A stretch of DNA of 64,000 nt from Gonatopus flavifemur (lineage: Eukaryota; Arthropoda; Insecta; Hymenoptera; Dryinidae). Under the pieces are notes generated by a model. The model did no database searches. It saw only the letters and a program-made list of their open reading frames with translations, and was not told the DNA's origin. Position numbers and translations under genes: made by a program. The number at the start of each line of letters is the position of its first letter. The stretch's first letter is position 1. This document shows positions 11,216-23,654 of the stretch, in pieces. Location: contig JAFFJZ010000002.1 in assembly GCA_018340375.1 (NCBI GenBank), positions 41,560,001 to 41,624,000 of the forward strand, given 5' to 3'.

Positions 11216-11619
11216 GAAAAAAATTTCTTTCCATCACAGCCTTGCATCTCGGATCAATCGGACGAGAAACCGTCGTGGAAGTATGAATTCTAAAAGAATT
11301 GATTTTTTTTGCGTAATATTTGAGGATAATTCACAGCATCTTTCTTTTGGATGATGGTATTGATCACTAAGTTTTGTAAGGAATAGGAAGTATGTTCGTT
11401 TAGTTCATACTGTAATAGAAACTAAATGAGTTAGCAGCGATCTGTATCCGAAGATGGGAACTATTACTACTCCCCGCATAAGCAACTGTTGATAGAAAAG
11501 TTCAGTTGTCACCAATTTGCTAACCTTTTTTAGCAATGATCCCTCGTATTTCTAGCGATCATTCACTGTTCTTTTTCCTCCGTGAACAGATTGTTGGGAG
11601 AGCAACATGAATAACTGAA
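11216..11619. other. No gene seen
   Basis: AT-rich sequence after the tRNA-like repeat, with chance frames only. GAATTCTAAAAGAATTGATT near 11284 and similar words are common throughout the window. No clear element boundary. Confidence 0.45.
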
Positions 11620-11930
11620 AAAGCAAATTTTTCGCTGGAGTAGCAATGTTTTTGAGTATTATATATATAATAGCAAACAAATTTTACTGGAAGAGTTGAA
11701 ATTTTTCGCTGCCACAGCTAAAAAATCGCCGTTGTAGCTAAGAAGATTGTTTTAATGGCAAATAGATCTGCTGTTCCAACAATATCAGGTTTCGCTGTCG
11801 AACGAATTTTGTCTGCTTTTGATACGCGTCGAACATTGTAACAACTTGCAATTGTTTCAAAGTTATAGCAATTAAAAATTTGTCGTCATAACAAATTTTC
11901 TCATCGCGATAGCAAATCATTGATCACATT
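11620..11930. mobile_element. Decayed GCTnnnAGC-family MITE
   Basis: It contains serial short hairpin words of the form GCTGnnnCAGC or AGCnnnGCT (CGCTGCCACAGC, GCCGTTGTAGC, CTGCTGTTCCAACA, CGCTGTCGAACG) and the TATTATATATATAATA tract also found in the complete member at 61299-61596. Ends are too eroded to place exactly. Non-coding. Confidence 0.45.
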
Positions 11931-11933
11931 CGA

Positions 11934-12248
11934 ATTAGTGATCGGCGATATTTGGAAGTATCGATATTTTTTATAGAATTTTTGTCGAGTTTATATTGAA
12001 TTTGATCAAATATCGATAAAAACTTTATACAAATTTAATATAAAATATCGACGATCACCAATTCGAATATAACTCGCTACCTCCCATAACTGGTTGTGAA
12101 TCCAAAAATATTGGTAACAATTAGTGATCGGCGATATTTTATATAAAATTTGTATAAAGTTTTCATCGATATTTGATCAAATTCAATATAAACTTGACAA
12201 AAATTCTATAAAAAATATCGATATTTCCAAATATCGCCGATCACTAGT
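11934..12248. repeat. Foldback element with 125-bp arms
   Basis: Left arm 11934-12062 and right arm about 12118-12248 are near-identical inverted copies, beginning ATTAGTGATCGGCGATATTT and including TTTTTTATAGAATTTTTGTC. The arms also contain TATCGATATTT palindromes, so each arm can fold on itself. The loop is about 55 bp. Non-coding. Confidence 0.8.
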
Positions 12249-14588
12249 AACAATAGTACTCGACGATTTCAGGTTCTTTATTAATTTTCATTTTTGACTG
12301 AAAAAAAAAATTCATACTCACTCACGTGTCTATACGCGGCAATATTCGAGCCGCGACTGATTTCCCCTACCATTAACAAGCCACTTCTCTTTGTTTCTAG
12401 TATTCATTCGAACGGTGGTTCCACCCGCTCTTCTCTCTTCTTCCCTCTCTCTTTCATTTTCTCTTCCTGTTTCTTCTCATTGTGGCAGACACCTGTCATC
12501 TCTTTCTTTCTTTCTCTCCATTTTCTCCCCAATATTACTTCCAACCTATCTACCAGAGCTTCGATCTTATTTCATACTATGCGTTTTCATTGCACAGCCG
12601 TACTACTGCACATATCCGTGTTGATTTTCATGTAATCTATCACAGTGTAGTTGTACACTTTTGAATTTAGAGAAAATTCTCTGCTCGATTGTTATCCGTG
12701 GATTGGATCTTTCAATACTATGGAAGTGCATGGTATCATTTGTTTTCTTGTCGCCAATCCAATGATCTTCAAAATAAACATCTCTATACGGCAGGACAAT
12801 ATAATCAAATTTTGTTCAAATCACAAAACAAATTAGAATCCTCAATAATTCAGGTATCCGATTCTAATGTTGTTTTCATTTACCTTGCGGTCAATAAAAT
12901 TCGTTACAGAGAAAATAGGATATGGATAATTATTATGAATTATGAGATGAAACGGGTTTGTCGATACACCATACGTTGGAATCAAATTTCTCCAATGTGT
13001 GGAAAGTTGAATAGAGAACCCAAGTTCGAAATTCAAATCATCAAATGTATATTATGTATGTGCATCGATCATTATCCACCATTATCCGGTTGCAAAATCC
13101 GAGAGCATCATTGTTAAATCAGCAATACGATTGATCGACCCACTACAGAGCCTACTACTACCTATTCCGCTTAATACAGATCCAATTCTTATGGAATTTC
13201 TGATTATACGAGTGTGATAATGTTTTGCATGTTCACAATAATGTATAATGCCGAAGAGGCTCAGGTTTTTGCATTATCGTGAAAAATATGATTTTTTAGT
13301 TATAAAATTCATATTCATGTTTTTTTTATCGATGAACCTTGAATTATTTGATATTTCTTGATAGATCTTGTAGATTAATATCAAATGTTTCAATTCGTAC
13401 GTGTGGTTAAGAACGTAACACTGATTAAACACGATGGAATGCTTAGGATTCGTATGGAAATAATCATGTCAGCGCTTCTAATGTCACTTGTTGGAATTAA
13501 TAGACGCTGACGCATTCAACACTTGAATACGAGAAGGAAGAATTTGTATTATAATAACAAACTGTAAGAATATTTCATCTGGAAAAAGTATTATTAATTG
13601 CAATAAATGAATCTTATTTTGATTACAGAAATATTTCATAATTCTTCAGATTGCATGGGTTTTTTTTCTCAAAATAATATTGCAGCTCGCTCATACAGGG
13701 TTAAAACTACGACTTGGAGTTGTTGTTTCGCTCCATTCAAGGAGCTTATAAAGGATTGAGGGAGGTAAGCATGCGTGACTGGACCGTCGATTCTTGTCCG
13801 GTCACCAATGACCGCTGATGAAGTACAAAAAGGAGGGAAAGGTATAGTATATGATGTATAAAAGGTAGGGAGCATACCTTTATTTTCCTCATATTTGGAT
13901 TTTAAGTCTCGTCTCAGGAGTGGAATCTTACCGTTTTCTCTTCTCAATAGAAATACGATTTACCAACCAGAAAGAAGTTTTTAGTGGAAACTCTATGTAC
14001 ATCTATATTAAATCCTTGAAATATACACGTATAGGAAAAATCCTGTGAATTTGTTATAATTAAAGAAACATTTTCATATAACAGCAGTTGGGAAATTCTG
14101 GAAAAAAAATTCTATCATTTACAAGCTCTTCCTAAAATTCATTATCCGAATATATTTAGATTCCTTTGTACATTTCTGTAAAATAATATCCCTGTGAATA
14201 TAACGTACGTGAAGATATTGTTTCCCTCTTCTAATGACACCTGTTAAAAATTTCTTGAATTTTAATGCACTCTTAATGTACCAGTGTACATGAAATGTCA
14301 ACTTGAAGGTACATGAAATGATATTCAAGTATTATTACATTAATTTTCAAATCATGTGGAATTGAATTACAATTTCAAGTATCGGTACATTAAAAATTAA
14401 CTTAGACTAAATCGATAGAGATTTAAGAAAATAATATAACCATCAATAATGTTTGAAATTGAGTGAATAAATTGAATAATTATAATCTTTTTGTGATTAT
14501 AAATTTTGAAATGATTATTCTCAATCGCATTAGGTTACACTCTACGAGTTTTGTCGTTGAAGGTGCTTGAACGACACTGAATCCCAAC
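12249..14588. other. Gene-free stretch with a pyrimidine-rich tract
   Basis: A strongly C/T-rich strand segment lies at about 12420-12560 (runs of CTCTTCTCTC and TTTCTTTCTTTC), giving overlapping chance frames. A 92-codon minus-strand frame at 13669-13947 has no domain I recognise. No inverted-repeat element of note and no convincing exon. Confidence 0.45.
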
Positions 14589-14682
14589 AGAACCTAAAAT
14601 TTGTGTACGTCCAGGAAACCTCCGAAGGACGTCTGAGAAACGTATTTGAACGTTTCCTGGACGTACACAAATTTTAGGTTCT
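14589..14682. repeat. Short hairpin with 38-bp arms
   Basis: AGAACCTAAAATTTGTGTAC then GTCCAGGAAAC on the left is repeated inverted on the right (GTTTCCTGGAC then GTACACAAATTTTAGGTTCT). The loop is about 25 bp. Pairing is essentially perfect. It could be a very short MITE or a small-RNA hairpin; nothing decides between these. Confidence 0.65.
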
Positions 14683-15017
14683 GAGAAATAAAAATTTTAT
14701 GAATACGATGATAAAATACATGCTTGGGATTGAGGATTTTAATTTCATAGTGGTTCTGAAACATTATGGGATCGATGAAAAATTCTTACGATTGAAGGTT
14801 ATAATTCAGAAAATTTGGCTTCCTATATTTTAGAACCAATATGGAATGAGAATTTGCATTCACAGTGCGCAATCCCATGCATGTATTTTACTATCACATA
14901 TTTGAAATTCGTAATTCTTACATATTTTATAAAAGAAGGATGCGAAAAATATCATATGTTTCGTCTGTCGCTCGAAGGTCCTTAATTTTTAGGTCCTTAA
15001 TGAGTTTCAAAGAAAAT
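14683..15017. other. No gene seen
   Basis: AT-rich sequence with loose inverted words (GAATGAGAATTTGCATTC; TGGGATTGAGG paired with CAATCCCATGCATG). No coding signal. Confidence 0.4.
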
Positions 15018-15195
15018 TTACTGGAAGTTTTTTTCTGAAACGCGAATGAAAATTCATATACAAATTTCACGTAATCATACATTAAATGTATGTAGACTTG
15101 AAATTTGTGGAACCTGTACATGAATTTTCAGTTACGTACTTGAAAAAAACTTCCAGTATATTTACATTAAAATTCATGCGGAAATTTTTAACAGT
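15018..15195. mobile_element. Truncated MITE of the 10463-10685 family
   Basis: The right end, TTAAAATTCATGCGGAAATT followed by TTTAACAGTG, matches the family tip next to TA at 15196-15197. Internal CTGGAAGTTTTTTTC is inverted at GAAAAAAACTTCCAG. The left tip is missing, so the copy is truncated at its left side. Confidence 0.6.
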
Positions 15196-15197
15196 GT

Positions 15198-16920
15198 ATG
15201 TTTATCAATCGCCTTTTATAAATTTATTCAATGTCGCTCCAATAGACTCTTGTCTTTATAGCGAGGAAAAAAGGAACACGCAAAGAATATATCATGGGAA
15301 TTGAACGAAATGCAAGTAAAACTCAACCAAGTTTGAATTCAGATTTACTATTCAACGGTCGACAGACGGGTGCCACAAACCTTGCCTTCCAAAGGTCCCC
15401 TGTTCACCCAACTCTTTTGCTCTTTCCCTTCTCTCTTCTTATTCGACCGCTTGAGCTACTACATGTTCGCAGTAACTCGCCACTACATGCACTCTCTATA
15501 CGCCATTTTCAGTATAATGATATGTAATCGTATCCAATGGTAGTGGTGCGTAAAGTGGTGACTTTGTATCATGTGTGGATATGGTTGCAAGACTGTACAT
15601 ACATATTTGAACACTGTGCACATTTCTTTGTGACCTCAACAAAGTCAAAGAAAGAGAGAGAGTTGAATATCTCGCCAACTCTTCCATATGATACACCGCA
15701 CAGATACGGAGTCTGTTAATGTACAGGGAACGAACTCGCTATAGCCGCGCTAAACAGGTGGATCCGTAACACAAAAATGTATGAACTATTCAGAACTGGT
15801 TTTGAAAACCTACTTGAATCAGAATCATCTACTTCTTTCGCGTGAAACAATTAAACGTACACGGGGAAAATAGGAATAGTTTTAGCAACTACTTGGTAGT
15901 CAGCTCAAATACCAAGTTAGTTGAAGCAACTACCTAAATAATTGCTGTAACTATTTGTTTTCCGTTCACTTGTACATCGATGGATCGTTTGATTTTACAT
16001 CGTTACAGGTTATATATACAAACCATTTGAAGGCAAGAATGAATATCGATTTTTCAAGGAATTTCATAGTCATCGTACAATAACTCTGTCAGGATTATAA
16101 AATTTTTAATGGAATCATTTTGTACTTGCAACTAAATGATTTTTAATTATTGTATTCATTTCATCAACCTGACATACACAGTTTTCTTTTACGTACAATT
16201 CAATCGCCATTCATCAGATACGAAATCGATTATTTTCCTTTCGTAGTTCGGATGAAAATGTTTCTTCGATCATTGCACACCAGTGCATAATTTCTGACTA
16301 CATGCTCTTATCGCGATATCTTTTCGAAGTGGAGCATGGTATTTTCATACGACTTAACTGCTCAATGGATGGAATACCCTTGTAATACTTTTACTATAGC
16401 TTCCTTCCAGACTCCCGCAGACATTTGACCTTTTTATTGTTGTTTTATGATTCTTGACTATTACAACACTGAAATAAATGAATAAATCGATCGAGGTAGT
16501 GGAGACGGCTAAATCTGTTGTGGAAGAGTGCGGAGGTAATATTTCACTCCATCGAGTTATGTCGAAACATTGTATTATTTCTTTAGTTTGATTGACCGAC
16601 TTGACGTCTAATGGAATAATTATTGTGAAAAATTGTCAATCTTTCCTTCAATGTGCATCGGTTATCGTGGGAAAATGGATAAAATCAAAACATTTACAGT
16701 AGCATACAATATTATACATTAAATAAGAAGCATTGTTTTTATCCACGTGGGGTTAGCGAACTGATGGAATCCGGTTATTTCACTGATTGATATACACTGA
16801 AATTCTCATCTCTTCGCTCCACGTAGCGATGATTAGTATTGAAATCAAGTTTCCGTCACTAATTCCAGAAACCAGATGACCTTCTTTCAAACAACTGTTG
16901 TCACTCGATATCGAGTACTA
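15198..16920. other. Gene-free stretch with one probable MITE
   Basis: Chance frames at 15294-15719 show no recognisable domain. About 15858-15970 resembles a TA-flanked MITE (ACACGGGGAAAATAGGAATAG with an inverted CTATTTGTTTTCCG), with inner AGTTGn/nCAACT words like those at 24820-25265. The remainder (15975-16920) shows no repeat structure or coding signal. Confidence 0.4.
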
Positions 16921-17248
16921 CCCGGGGAAAAATGATCAGATCTGACCAGATCTAAATTTTGGTCAGATCTAAACAGATCTATTAAGATCTGAAAAACTGC
17001 GATTTTGGCTTGTGTTTGTCACAATATATGTGCAAAATCAAATTCATATACAGACAGATATCACAAAATTTCTGACAATTGAACCACCAATTGCTCATTA
17101 AGATTTAATCTAATATTCAATTCAGATCTAACCAGATGTGCCAAGATCTGAACAGATCTAATCTGATCTTTTGAACCAGATCTGACCAAAAATCAGATCT
17201 ACTCAGATCTATTTAGATCTGAATAGATTGAATGATTTTTTCCTGGAT
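16921..17248. mobile_element. MITE-like element with an AGATCT array
   Basis: Ends CCCGGGGAAAAATGATC(AG) and an inverted GATTTTTTCCTGG bound about 320 bp. The word AGATCT occurs about a dozen times in two clusters, at 16940-16995 and 17125-17220, each with 4-8 bp spacers (often GACC, AAAC, ACTC). AGATCT is itself palindromic and the clusters are arranged as inverted arms. Non-coding. Confidence 0.65.
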
Positions 17249-19319
17249 ATATCCAACTGATGTTAAAAAGTATGACTTTTGTTTCGACCGTACTCACTTT
17301 TAAGTACATAGCTCGCGTAATGCCTTGTATTGACAAAAATATCTGATAATTTTATACAATTCTTTCCTTAAGTATAGAAATTAATTGAAATTACTTCCGA
17401 AATTGATTTAATCACAACCATTAAAGCACAATGAAGGAACTTGATAACTCTGTAACACGAGCGTGAAACATCCAGAAATGCATGACGAAGCACATACAAC
17501 CGACTCGGGATTTGTAAAGCTTACATACACTGTGATTATTTTTAAATACGCATGCATGATAAGTCATAATGCTTTAATGCTTTTTCATTTACACATGAAG
17601 TATGTAGCATTCAGCATGAGTGAAATGGCAATACACTTTATTTTATGTATACGAACAACGTACCCGGTTCATGTAACGTCAAACTTTTTTCATCGTAATT
17701 GCACGCGGAACTAGCAGATACAAAGCCTTCTTCGGTACAATTAACTTGTACTTTCTGTGTCTAATTATAATTTTTATTACAGATTAAACTTGTTATATCT
17801 AAGAAAAATATTTTATTTATTTCTATAGCAAGTATCATTGGGTTCGTGAATTAGAAGTCGAGATATCGTAGGGGAGAAAAGTTTTCTTCCTCCTGAAATT
17901 TTGCTTTTTTTTCCAAACGTATAGATGAACGTTTAATTGAATTATTGATATTCGATAATGGAAGATTTGTACTTTGTTTCGCGTGTAAGTTCCTTCGCCT
18001 CCGCGATCCGCCTCATTTGGCCTTCGTTATTTCGTTTGAGCGCCATCCAAACAATCCTTGTTTATTCGAACAATCGTTTCGTCTCTTTCACGCGTCTCGT
18101 GGGCTTAGATAAAGAAACAAAATAAATGAAATCAAGGTTGACGGGCTGATGATATTTCATATGATTTTCATATACATCTAAAATTGAAACGAGTTTTTAA
18201 CGTACAGAAAATCAACGATGCTACAGTTCGTTGTGTGTTCTGGGTATATCGCGTGATAAGATATCAGATATTATTCTACAAACGATAAGAAGAAACGATC
18301 GCTCTTAAAATTAAGAGAGGACGGTGTATAACCGGCGAAAAATTTGTGATTCAAAAAAATAGAGCAGAAGTAAGATTTGAAGAACTGAATTCGAATTTTG
18401 AAGCCCACAAATTTATTTCAGAGGAATTGCGTTCTACTTCATTGGAAATCTTATGTGAAATTTGTGATTCCATTTCAATTTTTTTCATTTTCACAAACAA
18501 CTGCTATATCGTCAATAGTTTTGATTTAATAATTTTCAATTCTATTCATTGTTCGTTTGTATTCTTTTGGTCCAAAATTCCTATTGAAGAGAATAGGAAT
18601 ATGAAGTCTTTTTTGGATCATTAGATTGATTTTGAATGATTCTTGTATTTTTCAAATTGATTTCGTCCTATTCAAAATTTCCGCCAAAATCTGACAAAAA
18701 CAAACAGCTCAAAAATGCACTGAATAAAGCGCCATTCGATGCACTTTCACCGAAAAATGAAGCGCATAAGACTGCAAACTTCAGCGCATTTATCACGCGT
18801 TTATATGTCAATGTACAATAAATGCGTAATTAAAGCGTTACGTTGCTGTCTGGGACGTTCTAATTGATTTTTTCTAAATTGGAAGATTCAGTTGAAACTT
18901 GACAGCAGTCTGTTCATTGATTTATATTAAATACAATGGAAACAATAAAGATGCCTTCACATTGAATGGAATCTTCAGAAAAAATGATTTTCAAACTTTC
19001 AGAATTCTCAAATAACTAAATAAACTTTGGGAAGAAGATCCTAAGATCGCAGAACTTCGAAAGAGTTTGAGAAATGTTTTTTTAGTTTATATAGAATTAA
19101 TTTATGAATTTTTAATTGTTGTCTAGGACGGATGTTCGACGCACTTTTGGCCCTTTCCATCTTCATCACAAATTCAAATCAAAATTCTACACAAAAAGAA
19201 TGGTCTTTTCGATTATAAATGAAAATTACATAATTTTTTTGATGAAGAATTAAGAATGCACCTGTTGCTAAATTGATACTCCATCCTTGACCTGATCCAA
19301 CATAGTTGTACTATCAAAC
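17249..19319. other. Gene-free, mostly single-copy-looking sequence
   Basis: Only chance frames are present (for example 17463-17714, 18346-18624, 18636-18821), without recognisable domains. The 17980-18110 part is richer in CpG than its surroundings and has no repeat signature, so it could be conserved non-coding sequence or a small undetected exon. Nothing is firmly supported. Confidence 0.4.
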
Positions 19320-19670
19320 GAGGGATAAAATTCCCATACGCCAATCCGGCGTTACGTCATTGTGAAGTACGTTGCATATCTCGTAGGTGTTCGGAAATGC
19401 TTTCCCTATTTATAGAAAACGCAATCTATGGTTTTAGATGACGTCATTTACTTTAGAAAAATGCCCACGTGGGTACCCGAACGTGGGTATACGAGATAAA
19501 ATTGTCCGAGGTGACGTACATTTGTTCAGTCGACTATCGATTTTCTACCCCCGTGACGTCATCGGACTCAAAAAAGAACATGCGCCCTCTACCTCTGGTG
19601 TCTGACGCGATAGGTTCTGCGACAACGAACTGTGCGCGGCTGGTCATTTTTACTACGACATCATAAATAT
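19320..19670. promoter_or_regulatory. Cluster of CRE-like and E-box motifs
   Basis: A GC-richer island in AT-rich DNA. It holds TTACGTCA (19352-19359), TGACGTCA (19439-19446), TGACGTAC (19512-19519) and TGACGTCA (19554-19561), plus palindromic CCCACGTGGG (19464-19473) and a nearby repeated ACGTGGGTA. TGACGTCA is the consensus for CREB/ATF bZIP factors and CACGTG for bHLH factors. The clustering suggests an enhancer or promoter, but no gene start is identifiable beside it, and TE foldbacks elsewhere in the window also carry GTGACGTCAC. Confidence 0.35.
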
Positions 19671-20321
19671 CAATGAATTCCCCACCATTCTTCAAAAAGG
19701 GATGAAAAAATGATACTTTACACGCATGAAGTGTAGTACATTCGATAAATTTGATTCTACTTCGTAAAGTGAATTGGGGAGAGTTTTTGAAATGTCGAAA
19801 ACCGTTATACGAAATAATGAATGAGGGTGAACATATTTTTTTCTAGGAAAAATGATGAATGAAAACTGGAATCAGAATGGTTGCTTTTTTTCAAGTCTAA
19901 TGGAATATTTGAAAATTCTCATTTTTGATTCATCAAATTTTAAAATTTGTTGTCACGCTTGAGAAATGTTTGCATCAATTTTAAAAGATGTCTCACGAAG
20001 CACAAAAATACATCTGCTAGAATTCTTTTAAAATATATACTTGAAAATTTTATGCCAGATGTTATTCGAATAAGATTTGTTCATATTTTCATCAAAGAAA
20101 CATCAACTTCTTTCTATGAATGAGAAAAAGCAAAAACGTTACAGAAGTAATTGAAAAAGTGGAAACCGTTTTGCGCTCTCAGGGAATTCGCAAATGAAGA
20201 AAACACCTTTGCGTTCTTGTCGCGAAACCAGATCGGATTGAATCAAAGCATTGGTAAAAGTGAAGAATCCCAATGAACAAGTTTTCGGTCAACATTCGAA
20301 ACTGTCGTAATGTTATCCGAA
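19671..20321. other. No gene seen
   Basis: AT-rich sequence with short chance frames. No inverted repeat of note and no splice-supported coding signal. Confidence 0.45.
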
Positions 20322-20491
20322 GGATATCGAAATGATCTCTAATGCGTCGATTTTTGCTACCTTTTTGATGTCTCCTCAAGAGTTCTAAATGCTATCTAAA
20401 AGTTATCTGTGATATCTTTGAGATGGCATTTAAAACTCTTGAGAAAGACATCAAGAAGATCGCAGAATCGCATTGAAGATCATTTCGACAT
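20322..20491. repeat. Palindromic element, about 70-bp arms
   Basis: The left half (CGAAATGATCTCTAATGCG, TTGATGTCTCCTCAAGAGTT, TAAATGCTATCT) is inverted in the right half (AGATGGCATTTA, AACTCTTGAGAAAGACATCAA, CGCATTGAAGATCATTTCG). Outer words CTGTCGTAATGTTA may extend it. Non-coding. Confidence 0.6.
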
Positions 20492-21815
20492 CTTTTAGTT
20501 CACATTATGAAGGTTTTACAAAGTATAATATTTGTATTACAACTAGCTTGCATTGATCGGTGTATAAAATAAAAGATGAAATGTTTATACGCATGCAACG
20601 ACGGCGTTTGTTCTGATTGATAATGTTCTTATAATCCTCTCAGGAATTAATATAAAAAGTATATTAAAGATCAACGTGCTGAATATAGAATAATCGAATT
20701 CTCTTGAGTTTATTTAAAAATTGGATATTCGCTTGAAGATTACGTGAATTACAAGTATATGTAACACGAAACAAATATTTCGAAGGTTGGAAGACAAATC
20801 GATAGAAAGGAGGGAGCTCTGTGTATCAGGAGATTATGCAAGGAGGGGTTAATTACTCATAAGAATGTCGATCTTTTGCAAATACATTGAAAGCGTATAT
20901 GTTGTGACAAAATTAAAGCATAATTTACAAATTATTCCATTTAAAAATTATTACAAACTTCAGTAAGAATTTAGAGAAATTCTCGTAACTTGATTCAAAA
21001 TTTGAGCTCGAACCAATCAGAATTCAAATCCTAAACTTTGTTTAAATTTTGAAATTAGTGGGACTGGTCTGCAACACATGAAATCTAACTGAAAATTGAT
21101 TTTCATTTAGTACCAACGAAACGAATCAGTGTCATATGCAATAAATTGCCTGTTGATGTGCTAATGTTTGAAGATTTTTGGATCTCAAAGATCGTTCATA
21201 AATTACGCAGGACGTTTAGGAGGGTGAATCCTTACCAAATCCCGCACAGAGGAGAACGAGAAGGCGATAAACTTCACAGTAGGAGGAATGGTTTTTCAGT
21301 CAATTTTTCCTGATCAATTACGAAGTTTCATGAATCTCTACGAGAGATCAAATGAAATGACGTGAATCAAGGAAAAGAAAAATTTAGATTTGTTATTTTA
21401 TTTAATTATAGTTTTATTTTTGGATTACCAAATACGCAGTTGATAAATGTTCGTTCGATACTCGTCATTTCCCCTCTGTTGAACTCAAGGATTCTTCCAC
21501 TGAAATATAATCTGAATTTGGCTTAGACCGCTTGATCAATGTTTTCCGACCTTCCTTTTTTCTTTCTAAACGGAAAAGAGGGAGAGGTTGAAGAACATTT
21601 ATCAACCGGCGACTGTGCATTCATGAACGCAACGCGCACAAGTATGAAAAATGCAATGGTGGGGATTTGAAATTCTCTGTATGAAGTTTTCATAGAAATC
21701 TATAAACAGGAGATTTCTAGTTACTTAGCTGATTCGAATTCAAGCGAATCTCTGCTTTGTGTTTTAAATATTGAATTGTACGCTAATTATGAATTTTAAT
21801 CAATCCTAGTACCTA
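20492..21815. other. No gene seen
   Basis: AT-rich stretch without an inverted repeat or recognisable coding exon. A purine-rich GAAAAGAGGGAGAGG near 21571 is the only local feature of note. Confidence 0.45.
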
Positions 21816-23096
21816 CACTGAGAAAAAAAAGTCATGACCGTAATGAATATTTCTTCCGGCCAGGGAAATTAATTCATCCAATAGTGACAATGAAATCATT
21901 TCATGGAACTTATCAATCTGAGTATTCATGCGAACAATGTATTCAAATCTGAAATTCTTGAGCCTGAAGAAACATTTCTTTGAATCAAATACCCTTTCTT
22001 CAGTGAAAATAAACCTACTCTGATTCAATTAATTATTTCTTCGGAGGAATGAAACCACTCAAACATTCAAAAAAGAAAGTTTTTGAATCAATTAGGAAAA
22101 TTTTCAATCCATCGAAATAAATCATCAACTTCAAGATGTTCTTTTTTGACTTCGTGAATTCCATCCTGATTCAATAAATGATGTTTCAGAAGTCATTGAG
22201 CACAATATCAGATTTTTTCTGTAAAAAAAAATTATCACACTTGTAAAGCTTTCATAGTCCACTCTGGTGTTCCTTTAATCTGTTGATAACCGGAAATTCT
22301 GAGCACTTTGGATCAAATGAGACTTCATTGATCGTTCAGTCATGCCGTCTGTTAGGCGAATAGTGCCTATCACTCCATGCGGGACCTGTAATTCAATGCC
22401 ATAATCTGAAAGAAATATTTATTTGGATGAAGTATTACTTACTAAGAAGACAGAGTGATTAATTCTTTATATACAAACCATACTGTCGAAAGAGAACTTG
22501 TGAGAAAGTGACTACACCTTGCGAGAACCAACCGAAAGTCGTCTAAGTAACTAAAACGTAACGTGATTTCGAAAATCCATTTCTTTATCTTACTGAATTT
22601 TCTTTAGAATCAATTGCACATACTTTCATATCGATGAATGAAATCATTTGAATATAAAAATCATTCTGTGGATTTGAAGAAATACAAAATCATGCTTACC
22701 AAATATTACTTTCATTCCAAGCAGTATAGTATTGATTCGAAAACGTTGTTATTAACAAATTTGTACACCTTGAATTGAAAATTCGAGCTTTTCCTACAAA
22801 ACGTGACGTAATAAAATTGAAGAAATAAGTTATTGAATTTTCAATCGTTTTTGAATGAAATTAGAATCATGCCTTGCACTTCGCGGTCTGACTAATCCAA
22901 AGAATTAATTTTTGTGTCAATAAAATGTTTCTTGGATTGGAGGAAACTGAATTCAATAAAATAATATCTTTCATTTAACGAAAGAATTCATTATTTCTAT
23001 TGAATCATCATTGTTTGAAAGGACATGTATTCAGTTCAATGAGGGCCAGATTAAAAAAAATGTATTTCTTTGATGTAATGACTTTTTTTCTCAGTG
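21816..23096. mobile_element. Larger TA-flanked element, CACTGAGAAAAAAAGTCAT ends
   Basis: Left end CACTGAGAAAAAAAAGTCAT and right end inverse CACTGAGAAAAAAAGTCATT match over about 20 bp, flanked by TA at 21814-21815 and 23097-23098. Length 1281 bp. No transposase frame survives. The interior is AT-rich and packed with GAATnAATTC/GAATGAAA-type words resembling the smaller MITEs at 2313 and 45051, so it is likely a composite or long non-autonomous copy. Confidence 0.65.
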
Positions 23097-23373
23097 TACT
23101 CTCTAAAATTGTTAGAGTGGTATTTCACTCTTTAGCCAGCCAAAAGTGAGTCTGTCGAAATTTCGAGTGAAATTTCCACTCTGTTAGAGTGGTAATCTAA
23201 GGTTTGAGGTTATAAATTCACAGCTACTTCAATTTTAGAGTGAATTTTTCAGTCTAAAAGAGTGGGAGTCCACTCGAAACGAGTGAAAATCCCATTCGAA
23301 GCGGACTGGCTCACTTCTGAGACTTACTGGAGTGAAACGAGTGATTTTTCACTCTTCCGGATTCAGAGAGTAC
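23097..23373. mobile_element. MITE with GAGTG-rich interior
   Basis: Starts TACTCTCTAAAATTGTTAGA and ends with inverted TTCAGAGAGTA. GAGTG/CACTC occurs more than a dozen times in 275 bp, in both orientations (TTAGAGTGG, TTTCACTC, GAGTGAAA). Immediately adjacent to the right end of the 21816-23096 element. Non-coding. Confidence 0.6.
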
Positions 23374-23426
23374 TCTGAAAAATATAAATTTTGCTTGTAT
23401 TTGTGGAATTACTTTGAAAATCACAC

Positions 23427-23533
23427 CCCAAGTAACACCAATGTGCGTAAAATATTCTCCGAACGTTCCTAGAACATTTAAACGTCCTGCAAACATTCTC
23501 AGAACGTTTGACGAAGATTGTGTGTTACTAGGG
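23427..23533 (+). mobile_element. 107-bp CCCAAGTAACAC element, copy 1
   Basis: Begins CCCAAGTAACACCAATGTGC and ends TTGTGTGTTACTAGGG, with inverted tips (CCCnAGTAACAC). The interior holds several GAACGTT/AACGTTC words. It is nearly identical to copies at 40168-40273 and, inverted, 40475-40581, so this is a dispersed short family. Confidence 0.75.
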
Positions 23534-23654
23534 ACATTATTTCTCTATAACCAGAGCTAAAAGGCCCTACCCGGCCAACAAAATCAAGACAGCGCTTCCA
23601 GCAGCGGTTCTACTATTCACTTATATATTCAGAAGTCCCTTGTACATATATGTC

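Noticed and set aside
12294..12664. 113-codon serine/phenylalanine-rich frame
   Set aside because: Produced by a C/T-rich low-complexity tract; three overlapping frames are all open there.
12689..13117. 142-codon plus-strand frame
   Set aside because: The longest frame in the left half, but composition and sequence show no family resemblance and no conserved motif; no supporting splice signals were found.
13669..13947. 92-codon minus-strand frame
   Set aside because: No domain recognised; may be chance. Kept out of the features as a gene.
17463..17714. 83-codon frame with hydrophobic stretches
   Set aside because: No homology recognised and no neighbouring exons.
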